Notes: a model not told the origin generated them from the letters alone. 64,000 bases of DNA from VYFG01 sp965221795 (GCA_965221795.1 OZ244914.1:744001-808000), one strand, 5' to 3'. Counted from the stretch's first letter, positions 46,191 through 55,549 are shown. Program-made: numbers and translations.

Positions 46191-46597
46191 GTTGTCGTGC
46201 CATCTTCCGGTGGATACCGCCATCATCCGTTTCATCCGGTGCCCTGAACACTCTTTATCGAATCGTGGAAGAGCATGAAATTCTTCCCGAAACCACTTTG
46301 CTGTCTAACCATTATGATTGACAACATGAAGTGCCACCGACCAGGGTCCCGGCAGTGTTCCCCACCCACCCCCATTCTATCCTGATAAGCCACATGGCGA
46401 CCTATCCGACCGAACTCGCGGCCCCCGTTCACATACTCGCCCCAACCGACCATTGAGTATGGAACTGATTGCTGCATTTTCAGGGACATTGACGAACAAT
46501 CCATATCTACCGACCTGATTCTGACAACCCAAAGGATATTGACTTATCCGAACAGGCTTTTGTATTGTCCTGACCACTCGACAAATGATGTTCTCTG
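46191..46597. other. Intergenic region between divergent unknown genes
   Basis: About 400 bases before the gene at 46598. No gene, RNA or clear promoter recognised. Confidence 0.4.
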
Positions 46598-47167
46598 ATG
46601 GAAAAGGCTCGTATCAGAACCGGATGGAAAAACCGCCAACGGGACATTTCCCCAGCCGAGTTCGCCAATGCCCTGTCCAGCATTTGCTGGCGCATGTCAC
46701 TCAACGCCGCCCGGAACCTGCACCAGCAAGACTTTGTATACCGTCACGACCATCAGCGCCTTGGCGTGATCCGGGAATACCTTATCTTTCTGATGCACTG
46801 CGCAGATCGCTTGGCATACGAATACTTTGATACAACACAACGCAACCACTTCATGCAGGCACTTGCACTCGACTGCCAGCGCCATGTGCGCGAAAACACT
46901 ACGGACATTACCCATGGGGCCGAAAGGGGCGATGATTTTATCCGGCAAGCGAACGGGAGAATGCAGGAATATGGAAACACCGCTTTCCATGAGGGAACTC
47001 CGGGGTATGGCATGTATCGTCTGTTAGGCACTCGCATTCAGGCGCATATGGGACACGACCAGGTCAATCGATGGGTCATCGACCAGGTGATGGAGATTGA
47101 TGCACCCGAGGTATTCGCAATCTTTCGCAAATCCATGGAGAAACTGAAACGGAATGCGGCAATATAG
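46598..47167 (+). CDS. Conserved-looking unknown protein
   Basis: A 189-residue soluble helical protein rich in His, Arg and aromatic residues: SSICWRMSLNAARNLHQQDF, REYLIFLMHCADRLAYEYFD, FIRQANGRMQEYGNTAFHEG. It has the look of a DUF found in sulfur-oxidising gammaproteobacteria, but I cannot name the family. The start carries a GGAAAAGG-like stretch but no textbook SD. Confidence 0.6.
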   Translation: MEKARIRTGWKNRQRDISPAEFANALSSICWRMSLNAARNLHQQDFVYRHDHQRLGVIREYLIFLMHCADRLAYEYFDTTQRNHFMQALALDCQRHVRENTTDITHGAERGDDFIRQANGRMQEYGNTAFHEGTPGYGMYRLLGTRIQAHMGHDQVNRWVIDQVMEIDAPEVFAIFRKSMEKLKRNAAI

Positions 47168-47287
47168 ACCCTATACAATCCGCCCTGAATGCCAAGTCAA
47201 TGACCTGTTGAGTGCCTTGATTGACCGCCAGATTTCAGAGGCTTGACGCAAGCGGCATACTGTCTGGAAGTGATATGCCGTAACCGT

Positions 47288-47479
47288 CTATTTCCAGTTC
47301 TCCGCATTGTCCGTACATCGCTCCTGGCCATCTGAATAACCGGCTTCATAGGGTGCCGTCAGGCGCTGCTCCTCAATTTTGGGGTTACCGAGATAGCCAC
47401 TTGCCCAGCCGATAATGTAGTCACGAGCAATGTTTTTCTTTTCAAGTTCCGTAATGGTCTTGTAATAGACGTTAGTCAT
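47288..47479 (-). CDS. Small conserved-looking protein (63 residues)
   Basis: Begins MTNVYYKTITELEKKNIARD and continues YIIGWASGYLGNPKIEEQRL with a second repeat-like EAGYSDGQERCTDN. The paired GWASGYLGNP and AGYSDGQE motifs suggest a small folded domain. Family unknown. A start at 47506 is also open but the ATG at 47479 gives the cleaner N-terminus. Confidence 0.6.
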   Translation of the reverse strand: MTNVYYKTITELEKKNIARDYIIGWASGYLGNPKIEEQRLTAPYEAGYSDGQERCTDNAENWK

Positions 47480-47602
47480 GTTTACACCTGAATGTACATG
47501 ATGCACCTACAATAGAGCGCCCCTGAATACGAAGGGGCATGGGGTCTGGACACTGCCAGACCGATATTCCGATACGATAACAGCATTGCAGTCCCAACGG
47601 TA

Positions 47603-47878
47603 CTACCCTGTTTTGTAGTGACGCTCTATTGCTTCAGTGATATTCCAGATACATGTGGTATCAGGCATCACGGTAATCAGGTCCCCCGCGATGAAACTGA
47701 CCGCGGGCTCATCCTGCACATGGATTTCGCCAGCCCCGGACAGAATATAGCTCATCTCGGTCTGCTCAATATACCGGTTCCAAAGTGACGGAGAATGATG
47801 AGACACTGGCCAATCATCTACCCCGAGCACCTCCAGTTTCATTGGTGAAGGCGAACTTTCCCGTAACACACTTGGCAT
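47603..47878 (-). CDS. Cupin-domain protein
   Basis: A 91-residue single cupin barrel: LWNRYIEQTEMSYILSGAGEIHV and the second motif SFIAGDLITVMPDTTCIWNITE. The first motif has Glu where His is common, so metal binding is uncertain. Length typical of EutQ/DUF861-like small cupins. It abuts an IS1595 relic just upstream. Confidence 0.75.
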   Translation of the reverse strand: MPSVLRESSPSPMKLEVLGVDDWPVSHHSPSLWNRYIEQTEMSYILSGAGEIHVQDEPAVSFIAGDLITVMPDTTCIWNITEAIERHYKTG

Positions 47879-47905
47879 TTCATGGCCTCGACAAATGAAC
47901 TGAAA

Positions 47906-48651
47906 ATGACAGAACCCATACTCTATCAAACCTTCCTCCTTGATACCGACCCTGTCCGCCCTAGCGTCGCCATTCCCACAACGGTGTTTGGCCTGGATTC
48001 GGGCAGAATTGCCGACGGGCCCAGTCGGCAAGGTGCGACTGGCGGAAACTCTGGACTACATTCGGCTGGATGCAGTGGGGGTGGCCCTCTTCCGTGGTCT
48101 GCACGGCCGCTATGAATGGAGTTTTGCCCGCGCCCCCGTTTGCCGCCGCTTCGCTCCCCGCCCAGGTCCGCATCGTCCCATTGCACCCGGCTGTCCAGAC
48201 TCTGGCTTCCGGTCCGCTCCACCATCTCCCTGCATCCATTTGTGCTTGATGCGCCAGGCGGCATGATAGGAACCCCCCAGCTGGCGGTGCCGCTCATCGC
48301 CGACACCCCTTTCTTGGTCTGGGTCCGCAGGTGGATGGCCGGAAACCAAATGGTCAGTGGCAACTTGCTGGATTCGAAGATCGTGCCGGCGATGATCGAG
48401 GTCTGCCGATGGCACCGATCGCACGGGCGCAACTTGCGGGTGTTCAGATGGCAACTCTGGTCGTGGCCGCAGTGCGGGCACACGAAGCCGTTGGGCCAGC
48501 GCAGCCGGAAGAGGGCCTCATCACATGGGTCTTCATCGCCGCATGGCTCGAAAAATGCGTTGAGACGGAGGCCTTTCTGGAACGGGACCGGATTGCGCTT
48601 CCTGGCATACTCTTTTTCAATCAATTGGTTAGGACCATTCCATGAGACCAA
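47906..48651 (-). pseudogene. IS1595 family transposase, degenerate
   Basis: The N-terminal domain is intact (FQKGLRLNAFFEPCGDEDPC, then DEALFRLRWPNGFVCPHCGHDQSC, a zinc ribbon, and ETIFESSKLPLTIWFPAI-like text). Frames then change several times: WRIKHKWMQ, DDADLGGERSGGKRGRG (DDE-like region) and SHLADWARRQF. The C-terminal quarter is missing. Not functional. Confidence 0.75.
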
Positions 48652-49031
48652 AACCTGCTTATGATTAATGGTAATTAGGAAAGCGTTTCATATGCAACCG
48701 GTTAACTCCGAGAGGTTGGTGGCATAACCGTGGCGCTTTGCGGCATTTATTCCACAACGAAATGCTGGCACGGGAACAATATGCCACCATCCCGACACTT
48801 TTCCGAGATCGGGCAAAAACCGACGAGGCCGCAAAAGCATGGCGGGCAAAAGTCTGAATTGCCGAGCCGGGAAGCCAGCCTGAGCGGCGGATATCCCGGC
48901 ACGGCAAGTATTCATTCCGGTAATCCCGGATTTAACAGTGCCCAGACGAAAGAGGATTCAATGATCCCGAACTCCATACAAGCAAGTTTAATCGAAGGGC
49001 CACAACCGCTCGATGGAGTGCTTTGTCGGGG
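48652..49031. other. Region with a short orphan coding fragment
   Basis: About 380 bases without a complete gene. A plus-strand frame at about 48724-48857 reads HNRGALRHLFHNEMLAREQY, then ATIPTLFRDRAKTDEAAKAW and RAKV before a stop. It looks like the C-terminal end of a lost protein but has no start and no recognised family. Confidence 0.35.
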
Positions 49032-50501
49032 TTAGTGCACTTCCGAAACGGCTTCACCGGTTTCTTCCCATTCCTGTATTTCCTTTTCAGTTGCTTTCGG
49101 CGAGAACAGTCCGGTCATTGCATAGAACACCCCAATGCAAGGTGATAACCAGCACGCAAAGGCAAGTGGAATGTACAGGAGATTCTGAAAATTTCCGTCA
49201 GCAACGCCCAATCCGAGAGCCGTGATCACAAAAGCGCCTCCCGCATTCCAAGGTACCAATGGCGAAACCAGTGTACCACCTTCTTCAATTGCACGGGAAA
49301 GGTTCAAAGGAGAGTATCTGATACCGCGATAGACCGGCACATACATGCGCCCCGGAAGTGCAATCGAGAGATAGGGGTCGCCAGCAACCGTGTTGGTTGC
49401 AATTGAAGTCAGTATGGCAGAGGTCTGGATTCCACGAAAGCTCTTCACCTTTTGAATGATGACCGCAATGATTGCCTGAAGACAACCGACTTTTTCCAGC
49501 GCACCGCCAAGGCCAAGAGCCAGAAGAACAAGGGATATAACCCACATCATGGATTGTATGCCACCCCGATTAAGAAGAGGGTCGATTTCCGCGACTCCGG
49601 TGGTCACTGAATATCCGCTATTTGCATAGGTAAATGTATCGTGTAGGCCAGCACCCTGAAATATCATCGCCATAATCGCGCCTAATACTGCTCCGGCAAA
49701 TAGCGAAGGAATCGGCGGCTTTTTCATGATGGCCAGTACGATGACCAACAAAGCGGGCAGCAACATGATCGGTGAAATCCAGAAAGCGTCGTCGAGAGCA
49801 CTGGTGATCGCCTCGATTCGCTCAAATGATACTTGCGAGGTGTCAATCAATGTGAAGCCCGCAATAATGTAAATCGTCAAGGCAACCAGCATTGAAGGAA
49901 CTGTCGTGGGAAACATATTGCGAATATGGTCAAACAGGTTCGTTCCAGTGACCGCTGGCGCAAGATTCGTTGTATCCGATAACGGTGATATCTTGTCGCC
50001 GAAAAATGCACCGGAAACTACGGCACCCGCTGTCCAGTACATGGGGATGCCGAATCCCTCTCCGATTCCCATCAGTGCAAGCCCGACCGTTCCTGTTGTT
50101 CCCCAAGATGTGCCAAGCGATACGGAAACAATGGAACAAAGTATCATCCCGGCCCCTAAAAACCATTCTGGAGAAAGAATAATCAGACCATAGTAGATCA
50201 AGGTTGGTACCGTGCCGCTCGCGATCCACAGGCCGATGATCATGCCAACAGTGATAAGGATGGAAACGGAAGGCAGTGCAACATTAATGACGTGAAAAAC
50301 CCCCTCCTGTATGTTCGGCCATTCATGACCAAGTTTCAGACCGACAATACCCGTAACGGCAATGCCGATGGCCAGCGGAATATGCGGTGTAAAGTCGCCA
50401 AAATAGAAAATCTGTATTCCCAACACGATCAGTGTCAAGACAATTGGCAGGATTGCCATTCCCAAGGTAGGCTGCATAACAACTTTGCTGTTTTCAGGCA
50501 T
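49032..50501 (-). CDS. nhaC: Na+/H+ antiporter, NhaC family
   Basis: About 489 residues with roughly 11-12 helices. Family landmarks: SLGTSWGTTGTVGLALMGIG, SGAFFGDKISPLSDTTNLAPAVTG (ion-site region), SIATNTVAGDPYLSIALPGRM and LVSPLVPWNAGGAF. It exchanges Na+ for H+ or, in some relatives, amino/organic acids. GGAGG (50507-50511) sets the start at 50501; the frame is open further upstream only through IS30 remnant sequence. Confidence 0.92.
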   Translation of the reverse strand: MPENSKVVMQPTLGMAILPIVLTLIVLGIQIFYFGDFTPHIPLAIGIAVTGIVGLKLGHEWPNIQEGVFHVINVALPSVSILITVGMIIGLWIASGTVPTLIYYGLIILSPEWFLGAGMILCSIVSVSLGTSWGTTGTVGLALMGIGEGFGIPMYWTAGAVVSGAFFGDKISPLSDTTNLAPAVTGTNLFDHIRNMFPTTVPSMLVALTIYIIAGFTLIDTSQVSFERIEAITSALDDAFWISPIMLLPALLVIVLAIMKKPPIPSLFAGAVLGAIMAMIFQGAGLHDTFTYANSGYSVTTGVAEIDPLLNRGGIQSMMWVISLVLLALGLGGALEKVGCLQAIIAVIIQKVKSFRGIQTSAILTSIATNTVAGDPYLSIALPGRMYVPVYRGIRYSPLNLSRAIEEGGTLVSPLVPWNAGGAFVITALGLGVADGNFQNLLYIPLAFACWLSPCIGVFYAMTGLFSPKATEKEIQEWEETGEAVSEVH

Positions 50502-50576
50502 AATGAATCCTCCAGACCTGATGGTTTGAATTATTATACTTGCTTTGCAATAATAACCAAAATTTGCCGCCCCGGG

Positions 50577-51232
50577 GCCAGTCCGAAGTGCAACCGCGCC
50601 GCGATTCCGGAATGAGGGTGTAGCCCGAATGGAGGGATCGCGGCGGCGACGAAAAAAAATCGCGCTTCGAACGCTCCTTTTTGGCCTCGGATGGCAACTC
50701 TCTCGACTTCCGATGATCCTGACATAGGCCAGTTGCCGACGCAAGAGCCTTCCAGGTGTCTGCCGGCCGAGCGAAGCCGCTCCGGCAGGTCACCGGAGTG
50801 CCGAGGACGATGGCGGACCGCCGGCCCCGTCAGGGGGGAGCCAGCGCACGGGCAAAGACCTCCGCCGGGGCACGAACCCCCAGGACCTTCCGAGGCCGAC
50901 GGTTGAGCAGGTCCTCCACCGCCCGCATCTGCGCTGGCGTCACTTGGCGGAAGTCGGTCCCTTTCGAGCAGTACTCGCACACCAAGCCGTTGGGGGGCTC
51001 ATTCCGGCCCCGTTTCCAGGATATGGTAGGGGGTGGAGAAATAGAAGCCCACGCCCAGTACTGCGGCGACCTCCTGGTGTCTCGCGAACTCCTTGCCGTG
51101 GTCCGCCATGCCGGTGTGGACGCGGTCTCGGGTCGGCCCCATGCGCCGGGTGATCGCCGCCTTGGCCGCAGCCGTCATCTTCCCCTCCACCCACTCCAAA
51201 AACCGGAACTTCGAGCCCCGGTCCACCGCCAA
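50577..51232 (-). pseudogene. IS30 copy 2, 5'-truncated and frameshifted
   Basis: Matches the second half of copy 1: the right inverted repeat (50577-50596) and its GC-rich 3' region, then frames with VDRGSKFRFLEWVEGK, HTGMADHGKEFARHQEV and FSTPYHILETG. The first about 600 bases of the element are missing; the break at 51232 abuts an IS5 fragment in opposite orientation. Confidence 0.8.
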
Positions 51233-51392
51233 AGAGTCACTGCATCGTTGGGAATACGATCGGAAACGGTACCGGAGGCTCCAAGGCTTCCGCAGGGTCT
51301 TCTCGCGCTTCGACAAACTGGATGTCCTGCCTCCCGGGTTCGTCCTCTTTACCCTGATCGTCGATGCACTACGTAATATTAACAGGCCCTGA
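51233..51392 (+). pseudogene. IS5 family transposase, C-terminal fragment
   Basis: The frame EYDRKRYRRLQGFRRVFSRF, then DKLDVLPPGFVLFTLIVDALR is the usual end of IS5-type transposases (catalytic Glu helix lost upstream). It joins the IS30 remnant directly. Confidence 0.6.
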
Positions 51393-51492
51393 CTGACAGA
51401 ATACAAGATAATGATTTTTGTCGAATAACAGGCAAAACATAATGTGGTAGGTCAACTGATGTATATAAGCTCCATTTCGAAAGCATCAAATC

Positions 51493-52707
51493 TTACCAAG
51501 CCAATGCCTTCGCCAGTGTCATAGCATTATGCCGCATCAATTCGAGGTAAGTGGATGCCGGACCGTCCGGCCCAGACAGTGCACCCGGATAGAGGGTACC
51601 GCCGATGACAGCCCCAGTCTCGTCAGCGATGAGTTTCAAGAGACGGGAATCCGAGATATTCTCGATGAAGACCGCACGAATCTCTTGCTCACGGATCTGC
51701 TCGATCAGGTGAGCGACATCCTGTGCGGATACTTCTGACTCGGTGCTGAGCCCCTGTGGAGAAATGAAAGTCAAACCATAATCACGACCGAAATACTGAA
51801 ATGCATCGTGGGAAGTCACGACCGTTCGATTCGTGGAGGAAAGCGGGGCAATCCAATCGCGGATTTCCGCATCAAGAGCTTCAACTTGGGCCAAATAGAC
51901 CTCGCGATTCTGGTAGAACGCACTGGCATTCGCAGGGGCGGCCTTAGCGAGTGCTGCCGTGATGTTGTCAATGTAAACCGCTGCATTGTGCAGACTCTGC
52001 CATGCATGCGGGTCGAAAGCACCGTGGTGGTGATGCCCTGCATGCTCGTCATGGTCGTCATGCCCTGCATGCTCGTCATGGTCGTCATGCTCGTCATGCT
52101 CGTCATGGTCGTCATGGTCGTCACGCCCTGCATGCTCGTCATGGTCGTCATGCCCTGCATGCTCGTCATGGTCGTCATGCTCGTCATGCTCGTCATGGTC
52201 GTCACGCCCTGCATGCTCGTCATGGTCGTCACGCCCTGCATGCTCGTCATGGTCGTCACGCCCTGCATGCTCGTCACGGTCGTCATGCCCTGCATGCTCG
52301 TCACGGTCGTCATGCCCTGCATGCTCGCCGGGGATCGGCTCAATGCCTTCAGTCGCCACCACCCGATCACCGCGGAAGTCGGAAGCACCGATCAAGCGCT
52401 CCAACCAACCTTCGAACTCCAATCCATTGACGAAAAGAACTTTCGCTTCGCTGACAGCTCGCGCATCCGCAGGAGTCGGCTGGTAAACATGTGTATCCCC
52501 ATCAGGGCCGACGAGTGTCGTAATGGCGATGTGCTCGCCACCGATGCTCTGCACCATATCGCCGAGGACCGAGAAGGTGGCGACCACAGCGACCGGTTTG
52601 TCGGACTGGGCAAAAGTCGGTGTGATGAGCCATAGTAAAAAGAGGGGTATGACGGCATTCAAAACGCCTCTGCGGGTGGTCATGACGGCGGCAATATCAA
52701 CAGGCAT
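51493..52707 (-). CDS. znuA: Zinc ABC transporter substrate-binding protein with giant His/Asp repeat
   Basis: Periplasmic zinc-binding lipocalin-like A-I cluster protein. A signal peptide lies in residues 9-34, the core begins KPVAVVATFSVLGDMVQSIG, and zinc ligands include the DTHVYQPTPAD His, DPHAWQSL, TSHDAFQYFGRDYGL and the C-terminal Asp/Glu region. Between about residues 128 and 232 lies a repeat of DEHAG(H/R)DD(H/R) units far longer than the usual Znu His-rich loop. The start is either 52707 or, nine codons in, 52683; neither has a good SD. Last gene of the operon. Confidence 0.92.
   Translation of the reverse strand: MPVDIAAVMTTRRGVLNAVIPLFLLWLITPTFAQSDKPVAVVATFSVLGDMVQSIGGEHIAITTLVGPDGDTHVYQPTPADARAVSEAKVLFVNGLEFEGWLERLIGASDFRGDRVVATEGIEPIPGEHAGHDDRDEHAGHDDRDEHAGRDDHDEHAGRDDHDEHAGRDDHDEHDEHDDHDEHAGHDDHDEHAGRDDHDDHDEHDEHDDHDEHAGHDDHDEHAGHHHHGAFDPHAWQSLHNAAVYIDNITAALAKAAPANASAFYQNREVYLAQVEALDAEIRDWIAPLSSTNRTVVTSHDAFQYFGRDYGLTFISPQGLSTESEVSAQDVAHLIEQIREQEIRAVFIENISDSRLLKLIADETGAVIGGTLYPGALSGPDGPASTYLELMRHNAMTLAKALAW
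52022..52330. repeat. Tandem 27-base repeat within znuA
   Basis: About eleven units of 27 bases, with shorter 6- and 12-base deletions and expansions, coding for Asp/His/Glu-rich units of nine residues. All length changes are multiples of three, so the reading frame stays open. Such arrays usually vary in copy number between strains. Confidence 0.9.
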
Positions 52708-52770
52708 AGTGAGTTTTTGAAAAAAGTTGAGAGAAAGTTAAAGTGTACAGAGAGGTCTGGGAACATGCTT

Positions 52771-53643
52771 TCAGGCTTTCAGATAAGGGCGTGGAAAGAT
52801 CCGCCCGGCAGTAAGACTACCCACCGGGCCAAAGATCAGCGACAGCACATAGATCAGACCCGCAACAAGGATAATCGCTGGTCCGGATGGCAAACTGAAA
52901 TGGTACGAGAGAAGAAGTCCACTCAAGCCGGAAAAGATTGCAACCAAAACCGCGACCAAAATCAGTGTGCCGATGCCGGCTGCCCAGAATCGTGCAGCGG
53001 CAGCCGGGAGAAGCATAATGCCAACCGCCATGAGCGTACCGAGCGCATGAAAACCCGCCACAAGGTTCAGCACGACGAGCGAAAGAAAAGTGAAATGTGT
53101 GATGGCGCTGAGCCCACTCACCGAACGCATGAACTGCGGATCTGCGCATTCGAGCACGAGCGGACGGAAGATGGCTGCGAGCACCAAAACCGAAACGCTG
53201 GCGATGGAACAGAGCAGAATCAGAGCATCGTCATCAAGTGCCAGCACCGTTCCGAAAAGCACATGCATCAAGTCCACATTACTGCCTCGGGTAGAAACGA
53301 TCAGAACGCCCACCGCCAGTGAAATGAGGTAAAACGCGGCTAAGCTCGCGTCCTCACGCAGCACCGTGACACGGGTTACAAATCCTGCGAGGAGTGCCAC
53401 GGCCATGCCTGCGATTAATCCACCGACTGTCATCGCCCCAACCGAGAGTCCGGCAATCAAATAGCCCGCAGCCGCACCTGGCAGAATGGCATGGGCCATC
53501 GCGTCACCGGTCAGACTCATGCGACGCAGCATCAGGAATACCCCAACTGGTGTCGCACCGACTGAAATCGCAATACAGCCCATCAGTGCACGCCGCATGA
53601 AGCTGAAATCGGCGAAGGGATAAACCAGGATGTCCCACATCAT
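52771..53643 (-). CDS. znuB: Zinc ABC transporter permease
   Basis: About 290 residues and eight or nine helices, ABC-3 family (ADFSFMRRALMGCIAISVG, LMLRRMSLTGDAMAHAILPGAA, GTLMAVGIMLLPAAAARFWA). The ATG at 53643 overlaps the znuC stop (ATGA). Confidence 0.92.
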   Translation of the reverse strand: MMWDILVYPFADFSFMRRALMGCIAISVGATPVGVFLMLRRMSLTGDAMAHAILPGAAAGYLIAGLSVGAMTVGGLIAGMAVALLAGFVTRVTVLREDASLAAFYLISLAVGVLIVSTRGSNVDLMHVLFGTVLALDDDALILLCSIASVSVLVLAAIFRPLVLECADPQFMRSVSGLSAITHFTFLSLVVLNLVAGFHALGTLMAVGIMLLPAAAARFWAAGIGTLILVAVLVAIFSGLSGLLLSYHFSLPSGPAIILVAGLIYVLSLIFGPVGSLTAGRIFPRPYLKA

Positions 53644-54383
53644 GCAGTGTTTCGTCCACACGTATGTGGAGGACCGGGACAAGCCTCACACATCTGACGC
53701 GCACGGAATTGGTTTTCAGCTGTCAGTACCTGTGCCGTGGGTCCATGGGCAACGAGTTCGCGCGCTAGCATCAGCGTGTGGGGGAAGTGAGCCCGCACCG
53801 TATCGAGGTCATGCAAGACAGCAAGCACCGTGCGGCCCTCACCGTGCCAGTGCTGCACCACGCTGATCAGGTCCGCCATTGTTTCTGGATCCACTGCGCT
53901 AAAAGGCTCGTCCAGCAAGACAAGCCGTGCATCCTGCAACAACAGGCGAGCAAAGAGCGCACGCTGTATCTGCCCGCCCGAAAGGGATCCGATCAGACGA
54001 TCCTCGAACCCGATGAGACCAACTGCGGAAATTGCTTCAGCAACATGTGTACGATGGGTGGATCGCACCCCTCCAAAGCCACCAATCTCCTGCCACAGGC
54101 CCATCGCCACGAGGTCGGCCACTGAGATAGGGAATGATCGATCGACATCCGATTGCTGCGGCAAATACGCAACCTCATTCCGCGTGAGACCATCGAAGAC
54201 AATCTGACCTTCCAGAGGCCGGAGTGCACCGCTGACCCCTTTCAGCATCGTCGACTTTCCGGCCCCGTTAGGTCCAACGACAGCGGTCAGACTCCCCGCA
54301 GTGATCCTACTACTTAATCGATGCACTGCTGGATGCCGATCATAACCGAGGGTCAGATCCTGAAACTCAAGGGTATAGCTCAT
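53640..54383 (-). CDS. znuC: Zinc ABC transporter ATP-binding protein
   Basis: A 247-residue ABC ATPase: Walker A GPNGAGKST, Q-loop LPQQSDVD, signature LSGGQIQRALFARLL, Walker B LVLLDEPFSAVD and H-loop VLHDL. GGGAG precedes the ATG at 54383, and the ATG overlaps the stop of a 44-residue ORF. The frame is open far upstream, but this start agrees with family length. Confidence 0.94.
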   Translation of the reverse strand: MSYTLEFQDLTLGYDRHPAVHRLSSRITAGSLTAVVGPNGAGKSTMLKGVSGALRPLEGQIVFDGLTRNEVAYLPQQSDVDRSFPISVADLVAMGLWQEIGGFGGVRSTHRTHVAEAISAVGLIGFEDRLIGSLSGGQIQRALFARLLLQDARLVLLDEPFSAVDPETMADLISVVQHWHGEGRTVLAVLHDLDTVRAHFPHTLMLARELVAHGPTAQVLTAENQFRARQMCEACPGPPHTCGRNTA

Positions 54384-54514
54384 GAAACTCCCAGCGGGAA
54401 TGTCGCCCAGAAGAACCCAGCCCAGAGCGCAGCAACGATCAAGGCTGCGCCGAACAGTCGGGGCTTGGCACCGAGCGGCAGCAGTCGAATGGAAGCCAGA
54501 TCTCGCCTCTTCAT
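54380..54514 (-). CDS. 44-residue single-helix membrane protein in the zinc operon
   Basis: Begins MKRRDLASIRLLPLGAKPRL and then has one hydrophobic segment (about 21-43: FGAALIVAALWAGFFWATFP) before ending LGVS. The positive N-terminus and single helix suggest an inner-membrane small protein with N-terminus in the cytoplasm. The stop overlaps the znuC start (ATGA). Family unknown; absent from the usual znu operons I recall. Confidence 0.6.
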   Translation of the reverse strand: MKRRDLASIRLLPLGAKPRLFGAALIVAALWAGFFWATFPLGVS

Positions 54515-54523
54515 GCTGATGCC

Positions 54524-54586
54524 CTACCGAACAGTGGCTTGCTGGTTCAACGGCTGCGAAAATCCGCCCGGATACTGATTCTCCAT
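54524..54586 (-). CDS. Possible 20-residue ORF between zur and the small membrane gene
   Basis: MENQYPGGFSQPLNQQATVR, lying between the zur stop and the 44-residue gene on the same strand. It is too short for confidence; it is reported because it fills the gap within a compact operon. Confidence 0.25.
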   Translation of the reverse strand: MENQYPGGFSQPLNQQATVR

Positions 54587-54604
54587 GGGTATCGTTTCTC
54601 GTCC

Positions 54605-55117
54605 TTACTCGTGCGCACCAGCCTTGATACACTGTGCGCACATGCCTTCGACCTCAACTGTACGACGTGTCGCAACGAACCCAAGGGCATTAGCACCCTC
54701 ATCAAGGATCCCTTCGATCCGTGGGTCCTCACACTCAATTGATGCCCGGCAACCACGGCAGATGAAAAACAGGCAATCATGACCACGCTCGGGGTGGGCA
54801 CACGGAACGTAGGCGTTGAGACTTTCAATCTTGGAAACAAAACCTTGGGCGATCAGGAACTCAAGTACCCGGTACACTGTCGGTGGCCCAACCGGACGTG
54901 CATCTCTGCGCTTTACCGCTTCGATCAATTCATAGGCCCCCGCCGGCCGACGATTTGCCCAAAGCAGTTCCAGAATACGCTTCCGCTGTGCTGTCATCTG
55001 CACGCCACGCTTTTCGCAAATCGACATCGCGAGCGCGACCCGCTCTTTCGGCGAGTGTTGCCCACGGCAATTTGGATCGGTGCACAGGTGGGGATGGGAC
55101 AGCGGTTCCGCCATCAA
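54605..55117 (-). CDS. zur: Zur-type Fur-family zinc regulator
   Basis: A 170-residue Fur-fold repressor: an N-terminal Cys-containing segment (HLCTDPNCRGQH), winged helix (QMTAQRKRILELLWANRRPAGAYELI, PPTVYRVLEFLIAQG), and the structural zinc site CRGC with CAQC near the C-terminus. First gene of the zur-znuCBA group; expected to repress it when zinc is ample. Two adjacent ATGs (55117, 55114). Confidence 0.9.
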   Translation of the reverse strand: MMAEPLSHPHLCTDPNCRGQHSPKERVALAMSICEKRGVQMTAQRKRILELLWANRRPAGAYELIEAVKRRDARPVGPPTVYRVLEFLIAQGFVSKIESLNAYVPCAHPERGHDCLFFICRGCRASIECEDPRIEGILDEGANALGFVATRRTVEVEGMCAQCIKAGAHE

Positions 55118-55142
55118 TTGGGTGCAAGTTGATGTATGAAAA

Positions 55143-55165
55143 TGTGATGTTATAATATTCTATTC
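55143..55165 (-). promoter_or_regulatory. Candidate Zur operator upstream of zur-znu
   Basis: The AT-rich near-palindrome GATGTTATAATATTC at about 55146-55160 resembles the Zur consensus core GTTATAATATAAC and also includes a TATAAT-like sequence. It lies 26 bases before zur, where Zur would block transcription of the whole operon. Confidence 0.5.
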
Positions 55166-55209
55166 TATTTCGCAAGACCGCCGTCGCAAAATCATCGAAT
55201 CCTGCATGC

Positions 55210-55242
55210 AACTCATCCAAGTCGGTTGCTTGGATGAGTTGA
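55210..55242. repeat. Perfect 13-base inverted repeat
   Basis: CAACTCATCCAAG (55210-55222) and its exact complement (55230-55242) with a 7-base loop. It lies in a roughly 430-base stretch (55118-55549) without a recognised gene. No T-run follows closely, so it is either a weak terminator, a protein-binding site or part of a small RNA. Confidence 0.75.
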
Positions 55243-55549
55243 TGGAAACCGATAGTTTTTTTCCGCAGGATGGCATTGCGATAGATGGCATGAATCCACG
55301 GTAGGATACCTTGCGCACTTCACCGTGCCCGATTCTGTCACTCTGTACAGAATAATTGGCGAAGAGAAGCTGGATCTCCATGATTCCCCGGTATTTGGTA
55401 AGCAGGAAGTATTCTTCGAAACCATCCACATCAAGAGATGTCTCTATGATTGCTGGCAGGATTTCACTATCCTCTCATATCCTTACTCTGGAGTAACATT
55501 GGAGATTCTTCTGGACCCCGTACCAAGCCTGTGAATAATTGGATGTTTC

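Noticed and set aside
47906..48120. A plus-strand gene starting at 47906 (MTEPILYQTFLL)
   Set aside because: It overlaps the IS1595 relic read on the minus strand, and its frame changes match that relic's frameshifts.
52002..52430. Plus-strand ORF with HARHGRHAL repeats
   Set aside because: Antisense of the znuA tandem repeat; the repeat keeps all frames open.
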